DNA of 6,513 nucleotides from Opitutia bacterium (GTDB lineage Bacteria > Verrucomicrobiota > Verrucomicrobiia > Opitutales > Seribacteraceae): positions 1 through 6,513 of the forward strand of contig JABHOU010000501.1 of the NCBI GenBank assembly GCA_018695085.1, given 5' to 3'. The notes under the pieces are model-generated. The model saw only the letters and a list, made by a program, of their open reading frames with translations. It did no database searches and was not told where the DNA came from. Both the position numbers and the translations under genes were made by a program. This document shows, piece by piece, positions 1 through 6,513 of the stretch; the first letter of the stretch is position 1, and each line of letters starts with the position of its first letter.

Positions 1-153
1 CGCCAGAGCGTTCATTTGGTATTCGCCCCATCCCTTGAAGTTCCGCGACCCCAATTGGAAAAATTGACCCGGCTTTCTCAACTCACCGGTTTTTCCATCC
101 TCCTGAATATGGCTTAGGCAATGAACCGGAATAATTTCCAAAAAAAACTCCAT
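1..153 (-). CDS. Probable 5' part of a divergent gene, product unknown (runs off left edge)
   Basis: On the minus strand an ATG at 153-151 opens 51 codons that stay in frame to the window edge. I do not recognise the product. The peptide begins MEFFLEIIPVHC and ends with a tract rich in Gly and aromatic residues (GQFFQLGSRNFKGWGEYQ). No signal peptide is evident. About 29% of its codons begin with G, as expected of real coding sequence. The competing plus-strand frame (bases 1-117, stop TAG at 115-117) has about 18%, so I prefer the minus strand, but both are open and the stretch is short. The start is set by an in-frame stop just upstream of this ATG. No clear ribosome binding site precedes it. 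The neighbouring plus-strand gene starts 11 bases away, so any promoter for either gene would have to lie inside the other gene. That is unusual and lowers confidence; the frame may be the remnant of a truncated gene. Confidence 0.4.
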   Translation of the reverse strand, partial: MEFFLEIIPVHCLSHIQEDGKTGELRKPGQFFQLGSRNFKGWGEYQMNALA

Positions 154-164
154 TGATCAATCAC

Positions 165-3100
165 ATGAAACCTTACGTTTATTCTTGCCCGAGATTTGCA
201 ATCAAGTCGTTATGCCTTCTCTTAGCCGCAGAATCCTTTTGCGCGGAGCGCGAAGTCACTCCCGAGCAAAAAGCCGCCGTTGCAGGAACTGATGAGAAAA
301 TCCCCGATGCCCGACCTCAGCGCCCGACCCATCTTCCCGATCTGACCAAAGGCGAACCTCTACCTAAAATTAAAGGAAAAACCCGCAAGCCCTGGACCTT
401 GGGACCCACGGGCATTGTCGGGATCATGGTTGGCGGATTCGGAGGTGACCAAATTCAAGTACAAGGAACAAGGGTCGGGTCTCCCGCTCATGGTAAATTG
501 CTCCGCGGAGACGTGCTTATTGGGTTGAACGGAAGAAAATTCGTCGCCGGTGAACACCTCGGCTACCGTATCGGCAATGCCATCATTGAAGCGGAGAAAG
601 AGGAAAACCTGGGAAAGCTCAGTTTTCAAGTGTGGCGTGACCGGAATTACATCGCCCGCACCCAAGCTCAAAACATGGCGGCCATCGACATAGACGAACT
701 TTTCAAGGAGGCAAAGGAGGATGACTCCCTCTATGAAATCAAATCCGACAAGCAGCAAGAGGTTGAGGCCAAGAATCAGGGTTATGAGAAATTCCCGCTC
801 GATCCGACGAGCATGCAAGTGGACCTAACCTTGCGGGAGATGCCTCCCTACAGTGACACATCTCCCTATGATTGCCCGAAATCAAAACAAATTCTCGAAG
901 ATGCATGGAAGGTCCTGGAGGCTAAATTCGTATATGACCCAAAGAGACCACGCAGTGGACGCGGGGGAATTCTGGAAGCCATGGCGCTGGTAGCCTCGGG
1001 AAAGAAAGAGCATCGTGAACTCGTGCGCAAATGGGTACGAGGCAAACATTCTCCGTGGCACCCTCCAAAGGAACCGATTGGGGCGATGTTCGAACCGGGC
1101 TACAAAGGCTACAAGGGGTACCAAAGTTGGCATAAGGGATTCATCGGTCTGAATTGCGCCCTCTACTTTGATGCCACCGGGGACGACTATGTCCTTCCCT
1201 TGCTTAAGAAACACGCCATAGAGACTGCCATGGGGCAGAGCTCGGGGGGAAGTTGGGGACACACCTTCGCTTTCCCTCGATTCAATGGAGGCAAACTGCA
1301 TGGAATGAATCCGGGATACGGAGCTTTGAACGCGGCAGGCAACCGTTGCTTCTTTCTCATTACCTTGGCCAGAGAGCTGGGGATCGAACACCCCGAGATC
1401 GATGCTGCAATCGAACGGGCGCATAAGTTCTTCGGGTCCTACGTCGATCTTGGAGCCATACCTTATGGAGACTTTGCCGCTTATCCAACGGATGACAGTA
1501 ATGGGAAAAATACCGGAATTGCCTTCTCCATGAATTTACTCGGAGACAAATACGGGGCAAAATACTTTGCCATGATGTCCAGCCATTGCTCGTTCAGTCG
1601 TCGCGGAGGGCATGGACACGACTACCACGGAAATTGGTCCTTCTGGGCAGCCAACCTCTGCGGCCCCAAGGTCAGGGCCTACGGAGAACGCAACATGCGC
1701 TGGAGGCGTACCCTATGCCGACAGCACGACGGGAGCTTTGCCTACAATTCTCCGACTGGCTATGGCCCGCTGCGTGACCCGACTGCCACCGCCGTAATCA
1801 CCTATTCCGCGCCTCTCGAGCAAACCCTGATCACAGGCAAGAACCCAGACGCGGATCTCTATCCGAACGACCGGGAAATGAAGCAGTTGCTTTCAAGCGC
1901 CAGGGGCCAGATGAATGACTCCCTACTCATGGAACTGGATGGTACTCCTTGGCGCGAAAGAAGCACAAAGGAGGTCTTCGAACTACTCGACATATTCAAG
2001 CCAAAGGCCCGTGGGCAAGTCGCAAGTGAATTAGGCAAACGATACCTTGGGGGAGAAGCGATCATTGGAAAGGAGTTATTGGACTTGCTGGGTCATGAAG
2101 CACCCCGTTATCGCGACGGTGCCCTGCGCGGACTGCAAGAATGCGGAAAGGAGCTTTCCCTGCAAAACCTCTCCAAGATCATAAGCCTTCTTGAGGATCC
2201 GCAGGATTTCGTACGTATTTCCGCCATTCGCCTGATTGACCGGACTTGCGAAACGAAGGAAACCCAACAAGCCCTCCTCGAAGCCTCGATTGCACCCGTT
2301 CGAGCCCTTCCCCCCAACAGCGTAAGAAATACCCTTCAGAAACCACTCTTTGCCAAGGACTCCGATTTGGCCAACACTCCATTCAGATCCGGCTTTGACG
2401 AGGAACTAGTCCGGCAAGCGCTCGAAGGCTTGATCGAGCTCGACCCAGTAGGTCCCCGTGGATTCATGTTGTCCAGGGCTCCCGTATGGAAGGAGGAGAC
2501 GATTCTCAAGGTAGCCGGATCCCTGGTTTTTGCCGCGGAGGAGGAACAGGTCGTTGATCAGATGTTCATAAACCGGTCCGTTCCGGCTCAGAAGGTGCTG
2601 ATTGAAAACGGTTACCGGGAAGGTTACCTGGCCACCGCTCACCGCTTGCGAAAAAAGGTAGTTATTCCACGGGACATCCGCCCTTTCGTAGGGTTCAAGA
2701 GACCGCTTGTGGATATGGACGCCATTCAATCCAGACCCGGGCTTTTCAAGGAAACCATCAAGGATCTCAAAATCTGGCTTACCGACGAGCCCTTGGCCAC
2801 AGTCATGAAAAAAATCGGGAAGAAAAAGATCATCATGGAGGTGGACGATCTTCTTTCCTTGATCGAAAAGGCCAAACCAATGGAACTTCCGAGCATTGCC
2901 GACTTAGTTGATCGGGCATTAAGGATGGAGTTGCAAAAGGCGGGAGACTTCCGTCAAGAAATCGCTCTTTGCCGGAAGGAACTCGAAGATCCCGATCGAA
3001 ACAACTTGTTCCGCAAAATTACCGCTATGAACCACCTGGCCGAAGTACTGGAGGCTGATGCGATCAAAGACCTGATCCCCTATCTGGACCATCCGAGAAT

Positions 3101-4157
3101 GCGTTTGTTTCGTCATGCCCGCCAACTAGTCGTCCGACTGGCTCCCGGCGCGGGACTTGAAAACCTGCATGCAAGCTATCCCGGCGAAACCATTCAGCAA
3201 CGACGAGGAATCATTCATGTTCTGGGTCTGATCGGCAGCAGGAAGTCCTTGCCCTTGATTCGCGAAGCCTTGGAGAACGAGAACCCGACGGTTCGACGGG
3301 AAGCGATTCTGTCTCTTTCCAAAATCGAAGGAACAAAATGTCTTCCTGAAATCCTGATCAAGTTGGGTGAGACTTCGCACAAGGAAGATTTCAGGGGATG
3401 TGAATTGGCTCTCCTCGCTCACCGCGAGGATCCCGAAGCCGTAGCCATGATTCTGGACCGCTGCGTGACCATGCTTCCAAAATCAGAAGGCAGGTCGAAG
3501 CACGTTCTTTATTGGGTATTGGCTCAGCTTGGAGACGAAAAGGTCATGAAGGTGCTTGAGGAGGAAGGAAGAACGATTGAGAACGAAAAGGACCTCGTTG
3601 AGTTTGCTCATGCGATCTCATACTCCAGGCACGGACAAGTAAACGGCATTCTTCTCCGCTTGGCTGAAATTGACGCGACGCGAGCGAAAATAATTGCTCC
3701 CCATTCCGTTCGTCGGATGGTGCTCGGTCCGAACGGATATGGAGACGTAACGGATAAACAGAAACTCGATTACGCCGAAAAAATCCTCAAACTCAGCCCT
3801 GCCCCGTCCCTGATTCAGTATTTGGGGAAAGTTCATCATGTCCGCTCAATCGGCATCTTGCTTACCTACCTGAAAAAAGGACAAATTGAAGCCGCGGAAA
3901 GCTTGATCAGATCAGCCGAAGGGCTTGAAAATCTTGATCCCGACGAGGGCCGACTTGCCTTTCAGGGATTGAAGGAAGTGATCGAATACATAGAGGTCGT
4001 TCACCTCAGAGGCGGTCCTACGGCTCATATGAACGTAAGGGACAGGTACGTTGAATGGAAAAAACTGCAAACCCGAGCGGGCAAGGCAGTGCTCAAAGTA
4101 GGTAAACCCAAGGCGAAACCCCAAGTCGACTTCGACGACCTGGATTTGGATATCTGA
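165..4157 (+). CDS. Large exported protein: PDZ domain, DUF6288-like module, HEAT-like repeats
   Basis: The product has 1330 residues. An ATG at 165 is preferred to an in-frame TTG at 153, because it places a Lys and a hydrophobic stretch (LCLLLAA) in a normal signal peptide ending near residues 26-27 (ESFCA). Residues 76-165 form a PDZ domain: the GIVGIMVG strand, then SPAHGKLLRGDVLIGLNG, the usual ligand-loop and 'GD.I..ING' pattern. Residues 237-560 resemble DUF6288, known mainly from planctomycetes and verrucomicrobia. They are rich in Trp, Gly and His, with GYKGYKGYQSWHKGF near 312-326, GGSWGH near 361-366 and GGHGHDYHGNW at 481-491. This part may adopt an alpha/alpha-toroid fold (inference). 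From about 595 to 1250 the chain is Leu-rich and helical with HEAT-like units, for example ENENPTVRREAILSLSKIEG. The C-terminus is a Lys/Pro linker and an acidic tail (DFDDLDLDI). It probably acts outside the cytoplasm, binding proteins or peptides. Enzyme activity is unknown. No strong ribosome binding site is visible. Confidence 0.9.
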   Translation: MKPYVYSCPRFAIKSLCLLLAAESFCAEREVTPEQKAAVAGTDEKIPDARPQRPTHLPDLTKGEPLPKIKGKTRKPWTLGPTGIVGIMVGGFGGDQIQVQGTRVGSPAHGKLLRGDVLIGLNGRKFVAGEHLGYRIGNAIIEAEKEENLGKLSFQVWRDRNYIARTQAQNMAAIDIDELFKEAKEDDSLYEIKSDKQQEVEAKNQGYEKFPLDPTSMQVDLTLREMPPYSDTSPYDCPKSKQILEDAWKVLEAKFVYDPKRPRSGRGGILEAMALVASGKKEHRELVRKWVRGKHSPWHPPKEPIGAMFEPGYKGYKGYQSWHKGFIGLNCALYFDATGDDYVLPLLKKHAIETAMGQSSGGSWGHTFAFPRFNGGKLHGMNPGYGALNAAGNRCFFLITLARELGIEHPEIDAAIERAHKFFGSYVDLGAIPYGDFAAYPTDDSNGKNTGIAFSMNLLGDKYGAKYFAMMSSHCSFSRRGGHGHDYHGNWSFWAANLCGPKVRAYGERNMRWRRTLCRQHDGSFAYNSPTGYGPLRDPTATAVITYSAPLEQTLITGKNPDADLYPNDREMKQLLSSARGQMNDSLLMELDGTPWRERSTKEVFELLDIFKPKARGQVASELGKRYLGGEAIIGKELLDLLGHEAPRYRDGALRGLQECGKELSLQNLSKIISLLEDPQDFVRISAIRLIDRTCETKETQQALLEASIAPVRALPPNSVRNTLQKPLFAKDSDLANTPFRSGFDEELVRQALEGLIELDPVGPRGFMLSRAPVWKEETILKVAGSLVFAAEEEQVVDQMFINRSVPAQKVLIENGYREGYLATAHRLRKKVVIPRDIRPFVGFKRPLVDMDAIQSRPGLFKETIKDLKIWLTDEPLATVMKKIGKKKIIMEVDDLLSLIEKAKPMELPSIADLVDRALRMELQKAGDFRQEIALCRKELEDPDRNNLFRKITAMNHLAEVLEADAIKDLIPYLDHPRMRLFRHARQLVVRLAPGAGLENLHASYPGETIQQRRGIIHVLGLIGSRKSLPLIREALENENPTVRREAILSLSKIEGTKCLPEILIKLGETSHKEDFRGCELALLAHREDPEAVAMILDRCVTMLPKSEGRSKHVLYWVLAQLGDEKVMKVLEEEGRTIENEKDLVEFAHAISYSRHGQVNGILLRLAEIDATRAKIIAPHSVRRMVLGPNGYGDVTDKQKLDYAEKILKLSPAPSLIQYLGKVHHVRSIGILLTYLKKGQIEAAESLIRSAEGLENLDPDEGRLAFQGLKEVIEYIEVVHLRGGPTAHMNVRDRYVEWKKLQTRAGKAVLKVGKPKAKPQVDFDDLDLDI

Positions 4158-4182
4158 AGATTTCCCGCCAATCAAAACTGTT

Positions 4183-4190
4183 TTCCGGAA
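4183..4190. repeat. Short palindrome before the TTG start
   Basis: The bases TTCCGGAA form a perfect 8-base palindrome in the 40-base gap, ending 7 bases before the TTG start of the YdjY-domain gene. A T-rich run follows (CTTCTTTTTG). The stem is too short for a convincing intrinsic terminator, and the run is partly the start codon itself. It could equally be chance. It does occupy the place where a ribosome binding site would be expected. Confidence 0.25.
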
Positions 4191-4197
4191 CTTCTTT

Positions 4198-4950
4198 TTG
4201 AAAGTTAAAATCCATTTCACCCTCCTTTTTTCTGCTGTTAGTTTGGCCTTTTGCCCTTGGCCTTCCTTTGGCGAGAAGACACATTCTTTCCCTAAGGCCA
4301 AGGCCCGGAAGTTCAATCGCAACCTGGATCTCCCGGGCATCAGGTTGAATTTGGAAGAGCGTTTCATTGACGTGAATGCCACCGTCTGCCTTCACCAAGG
4401 TTTACTTGAACTGGTAGCCTGTGGAAAGGACAGTAAGGAGCACGAGTCCATCGTGGTATTGAACGCTCGTCCCATTCACGTTCACGCGGCTCTTCTATTG
4501 CTCAAGGCCAAACCCGGAAGACCTGCCATGCAGAAGGTTTTGTCTGAGGGATCCTCACGATGGATTTCCGTACCCCCGGCGGGCGATCCAATTGGAATCT
4601 CACTAGTCTTTCCCGATGCCAAGGGAAAGCTTGGCGAGCATCCGATCAGCAAATTCGTTTCCTCGGCACAATTAAACGGCTTCGACGAAGTTGACATCAA
4701 GGAGAAACCCAAGGCCTTTCCTTCGAGATTTCTATTCGCCGGTTCCCATTTGCTGGAAAGCAAGGAGGGACCGAGGAAATACGCCTGCGAATACAGTGGG
4801 AACGTGATCTCCATTTCGACTTTCGGGGACGAGCTTATCTGCCTGCCGGGAATCCAAGGTCACCAGAACGGAGGCTTGTCCTGGCAAGTCAACCCGAAGG
4901 GACTTCCTGCTATTGGAAAGCCTATAATCCTAAGGCTCAGACCCGTCTGA
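4198..4950 (+). CDS. Exported YdjY-domain protein
   Basis: The product has 250 residues. The TTG at 4198 is chosen because it directly begins a signal peptide: MKVKIHF, hydrophobic LLFSAVSLAFC, then a likely cleavage near residues 24-26 (SFGEK). No ATG lies in frame just before it, and the frame stays open back into the upstream gene. Residues 46-108 match the YdjY-type domain as I know it from planctomycete proteins: an opening strand (IRLNLEERFIDVNATVCL), then GLLELVAC, the KEHES motif at 80-84, HVHAALLLL at 94-102, and KPG. Further on are FLFAGS at 178-183 and a closing LPAIGKPIILRLRP strand. Cys64 and Cys75 sit in the domain core. The biochemical role of the family is not known to me. The gene starts 40 bases after the PDZ/DUF6288-like gene and is probably co-transcribed with it. 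Any ribosome binding site is weak, so translation may depend on ribosomes coming from upstream. Family call fairly sure; function open. Confidence 0.82.
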   Translation: MKVKIHFTLLFSAVSLAFCPWPSFGEKTHSFPKAKARKFNRNLDLPGIRLNLEERFIDVNATVCLHQGLLELVACGKDSKEHESIVVLNARPIHVHAALLLLKAKPGRPAMQKVLSEGSSRWISVPPAGDPIGISLVFPDAKGKLGEHPISKFVSSAQLNGFDEVDIKEKPKAFPSRFLFAGSHLLESKEGPRKYACEYSGNVISISTFGDELICLPGIQGHQNGGLSWQVNPKGLPAIGKPIILRLRPV

Positions 4951-4964
4951 AAAATCAAAAAGAT

Positions 4965-5126
4965 ATGAATTTTTGCTCGAAGAAAACCCTTCTTCTTCCC
5001 CCTATGCTTGGGGGTGGTTTGTCCGCCGAAAAACCTGCGTCTGATCTCGGCGATCCCGGGATCCCATGGTGCTCCAGCGGGACAGGTAAGGTCGCGAATG
5101 GGGATGGTTTGAACCAGACACTCTGA
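4965..5126 (+). pseudogene. N-terminal remnant of a decayed exported-protein gene
   Basis: An ATG at 4965, 14 bases after the YdjY-domain gene, opens 53 codons ending in TGA at 5124-5126. The peptide starts MNFCSKKTLLLPPMLGGGLSAEKPAS. This looks like a signal peptide with a basic start, hydrophobic core and cleavage after LSA, although the core is short and contains two prolines. The rest resembles no family I know and looks like sequence that has lost its frame: near the stop, a one-base frame change reads on as LIIKSS before another stop at 5139-5141. Together with the open 3' part at 5198-5656, this fits the start of a gene that lost its middle by deletion and frameshift. The alternative is a short secreted peptide. 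No good ribosome binding site precedes it. Confidence 0.45.
4998..5014 (+). other. Small C5/G5 hairpin inside the decayed leader
   Basis: CCCCC at 4998-5002 can pair with GGGGG at 5010-5014 across a 7-base loop. It lies within the codons for PPMLGGG in the signal-peptide-like start. No T-run follows, so it is not an intrinsic terminator. It may simply be a by-product of Pro and Gly codons. Confidence 0.25.
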
Positions 5127-5197
5127 TCATCAAGTCATCCTAGGAGAAAAGGGAAATGACTAGCGCGGAAGAAGTGAGCTCAAAAGAACGATAATGA
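5127..5197 (+). other. Stop-rich stretch between the two parts of the decayed gene
   Basis: This stretch has stops in every plus-strand frame, among them TAG at 5139-5141, TGA at 5158-5160 and TGA at 5195-5197, and it is richer in A than its surroundings. It contains a 6-base inverted repeat, AGTCAT at 5133-5138 and ATGACT at 5156-5161. The hexamer GATAAT at 5190-5195 resembles a -10 box, but no matching -35 box lies 16-18 bases upstream, so I do not call a promoter. No transposase or tRNA is visible. It most likely marks where the middle of the old gene was lost. Confidence 0.4.
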
Positions 5198-5266
5198 ATA
5201 GATAGGAATTCAACACCCCGCACTACGAAAAGTTGGAAGAATTACTGTGAGAAAGATATCGCATCC

Positions 5267-5656
5267 ATGATCGCCACCCGTGCCGTACCCGAGGGATGGG
5301 GCGCCTGGGGTGAAATGCCTTCCATGGCCAGTAGTGGCAGCTCAATTGCCTGCCAAGGCTACAATGTGATGACTCACTCCTTCCTGCCAACCTCTCTCAG
5401 GGGAGTGATCTTTCTAGCCGGCCCGAAAGCGGCAGAAGCCGCAGAAGGCGCCAACTTCAATTCCGAGCTGTCCGCCTTGGCCAACAGCTGGAAGCAGGGC
5501 TTTGCAGTCGCGAAGGGTGAGGACGTTCCTTTCTTCTATACGATGCCGACTGCCCCGAAGATATCCAAACCTTCGAAGATAAAGGGTAGTGCCGAAGTGC
5601 TCGATGCAGGCGACTGGTCCCCGATTGAGAAGTTCATTCGAAAGGAGGTCAAATGA
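5267..5656 (+). CDS. C-terminal part of a SASA-type protein, probably a gene remnant
   Basis: The open frame runs from 5198, with its first ATG at 5267, giving 129 residues without a signal peptide. Residues 33-100 resemble the C-terminal half of SASA-type esterases: YNVMTHSFLPTSLRGVIF aligns by eye with the family's 'YNGMI.PL.PY.I.G.IWYQGESN', ANFNSELSALANSWKQGF with the 'Y...L..LI..WR..F' helix, and DVPFFYTMP with the 'PFLFVQL' strand. The family's GESN is replaced by GPKA, and neither the nucleophile block (GQSNM) nor the late Asp-His block is present, so this piece cannot be an active esterase alone. The similarity continues upstream of the ATG (SWKNYCEKDIASMIATRAVP), which shows that ATG 5267 is not the original start. 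Its stop overlaps the next gene's ATG (ATGA), so if translated it would couple to that gene. It could instead be a small stand-alone protein of unknown role. Confidence 0.55.
   Translation: MIATRAVPEGWGAWGEMPSMASSGSSIACQGYNVMTHSFLPTSLRGVIFLAGPKAAEAAEGANFNSELSALANSWKQGFAVAKGEDVPFFYTMPTAPKISKPSKIKGSAEVLDAGDWSPIEKFIRKEVK
5641..5649 (+). promoter_or_regulatory. Strong ribosome binding site for the SASA gene
   Basis: AAAGGAGGT is a near-perfect match to the anti-Shine-Dalgarno sequence and lies inside the last codons of the upstream remnant. It ends 3 bases before the ATG at 5653, which is close, and 15 bases before a second in-frame ATG at 5665, which is far. The ATGA overlap favours the first start. 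It is the only strong site of this kind in the window. Confidence 0.75.
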
Positions 5657-6513
5657 GAGACGTCATGCACGCCCGACTCTTTGCTTTACTTGCCGTATCG
5701 ATGTTTATCGGTTCCGCAATCTCGTCATCAGCTGACGAGAAATCGGCGATCAAGAAGGAAAAATTGCAGATCGTCTTTCTCTTCGGGCAGTCCAACATGG
5801 TGGGGCTTGCCGATGCCAGAACGGCCTGGTACCTGACCCAATCCCAGTACGCCCCTCCCCGTGAGGTGGCAGTGAAGAAAAGCCGCTACTTCAATTGGGA
5901 GAACTTCTACTGGAGTGGGTTGCTTTACTACAAGGGACCTGAAGAGAACAGGGAAAAGCTCGCTGCTCTGAGAGCCGAACGGACGGCCTCGCGCGCCAAA
6001 TGGCGTCAACGCTCCAGGGGTGAGCACGGCCCTTGGCAGGAGAATTCGTGGGGACCCAAGCCCGGGACTGGGCGGGCCAACATGTACCCTTTCCTCGACA
6101 GGAAAGCAGAGGAGGAAGGCATCTACAAGCGCATCGCCGAGATCTTGGACGGGAAAGAGAACCAACTGCCCGTGGATGCCGCCTACGATGAGATGATGCT
6201 TCGCGATCAGGAAATCGCCACCGAGATCAAGCGGGTCCGTGAAATCTACCTGAAAGGAACTACGGCCAAAGACTTCGATACCCTCGACGATGCAATCGAG
6301 GCGGCGGTCGAAGCCAAGAAGCTCGTAGTGGAGGTGCCCCGTGGCAAGGCCTTCCCGGAGCCTGAGAAGAATCGCGCCTTGTTTGCCGAGCTTGCCCGAA
6401 AGCACGTCAATCTTCCCATCGCAAAACGTACCTGGATCTATGGCCACGGTCACATCGCTGGTTCCGAAGGTGAAGGAAACCAGATCACCACCCATGGTCC
6501 GCTCTCAGTGGGC
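5653..6513 (+). CDS. SASA-family carbohydrate esterase (sialate O-acetylesterase-like), 3' end missing
   Basis: The frame is open for 287 codons to the window edge. Residues 1-27 are a signal peptide (RLFALLAVSMFIG core, cleavage near SSSADEK). LQIVFLFGQSNMVG at 38-51 is the nucleophile block of the SASA/CE6 fold in the SGNH-hydrolase group, with Ser47 as the expected catalytic residue. The next family block begins only at the edge (HGPLSVG, residues 281-287); the Gly/Asn and Asp-His catalytic blocks would lie beyond. Between them sits an insert of about 200 residues that is charged, helical and Trp/Tyr-rich (for example NWENFYWSG, then Lys/Glu-rich helices up to about 255). The product probably removes ester groups from sugars outside the cytoplasm; the substrate cannot be read from the sequence. 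An alternative start at codon 5 (5665) is possible, but the ribosome binding site and ATGA overlap favour 5653. Translation is probably coupled to the upstream remnant. Confidence 0.85.
   Translation, partial: MRDVMHARLFALLAVSMFIGSAISSSADEKSAIKKEKLQIVFLFGQSNMVGLADARTAWYLTQSQYAPPREVAVKKSRYFNWENFYWSGLLYYKGPEENREKLAALRAERTASRAKWRQRSRGEHGPWQENSWGPKPGTGRANMYPFLDRKAEEEGIYKRIAEILDGKENQLPVDAAYDEMMLRDQEIATEIKRVREIYLKGTTAKDFDTLDDAIEAAVEAKKLVVEVPRGKAFPEPEKNRALFAELARKHVNLPIAKRTWIYGHGHIAGSEGEGNQITTHGPLSVG

Noticed and set aside
60..152. Promoter for the large PDZ/DUF6288-like gene
   Set aside because: TTGACC at 64-69 resembles a -35 box, but the sequence 16-18 bases downstream (near CGGTTT) does not resemble a -10 box. 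GAATAT and ATAATT farther on lack a matching -35 box.
1098..1120. YKGYKGY as a tandem repeat array
   Set aside because: It is only two copies of a three-residue unit, with different codons, inside a conserved-looking module; there is no extended DNA repeat.
882..1424. 180-codon minus-strand frame opposite the DUF6288-like module
   Set aside because: The plus strand here encodes clear PDZ/DUF6288-like protein sequence; the reverse translation resembles no family.
3912..4398. Two overlapping minus-strand frames of 156 and 101 codons across the junction of the first two plus-strand genes
   Set aside because: They lie opposite well-supported coding sequence, have no recognisable motifs and overlap each other in different frames.
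4998..5025. Possible intrinsic terminator after the YdjY-domain gene
   Set aside because: The C5/G5 stem is only five pairs and is followed by TGGTTTG rather than a run of T. It also lies within a signal-peptide-like reading frame.
5728..6495. 255-codon open frame on the minus strand
   Set aside because: It lies entirely opposite the SASA gene, whose signal peptide and GQSNMVG motif are clear. Its translation shows no recognisable domain and it has no promoter context, so it is a shadow frame.

Overview
The window looks like a piece of a chromosome from the Planctomycetota/Verrucomicrobiota (PVC) group. This rests on gene content: a very large exported protein with a PDZ domain, a DUF6288-like module and HEAT-like repeats, then an exported YdjY-domain protein, then SASA-type (sialate O-acetylesterase-like) proteins. 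That mix is typical of these phyla. Moderate GC content, a TTG start and the weak or absent Shine-Dalgarno sites of most genes are compatible with this but do not prove it. No rRNA, tRNA, CRISPR array, transposase or phage gene was seen.

Layout. Bases 1-153 hold a probable divergent gene on the minus strand that runs off the left edge; its ATG lies only 11 bases from the ATG of the next gene. Bases 165-4157 (+) encode the 1330-residue PDZ/DUF6288-like/HEAT protein. After 40 bases comes a 250-residue YdjY-domain protein (4198-4950, TTG start). Bases 4965-5656 look like a decayed gene: a 53-codon start with a signal-peptide-like N-terminus, a middle broken by stops in several frames, and an open 3' part that resembles the C-terminal half of a SASA-type protein but lacks the catalytic blocks. 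Its stop overlaps the start of an intact SASA-family gene (ATGA, 5653-5656), which has the only strong ribosome binding site in the window and runs off the right edge.

How the genes may work together. All plus-strand genes lie close together on one strand and could share a transcript. At least three products carry export signals, so the shared site of action is the periplasm, outer membrane or outside of the cell. The large protein looks like a scaffold or processing factor, with a PDZ domain for peptide or protein binding and HEAT-like repeats for protein contacts. The YdjY protein has no known biochemical role. The SASA protein probably removes acetyl or similar ester groups from sugars. 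A role of the cluster in handling acetylated or sulfated polysaccharides is an inference from the esterase alone; no glycoside hydrolase or sulfatase is visible here.
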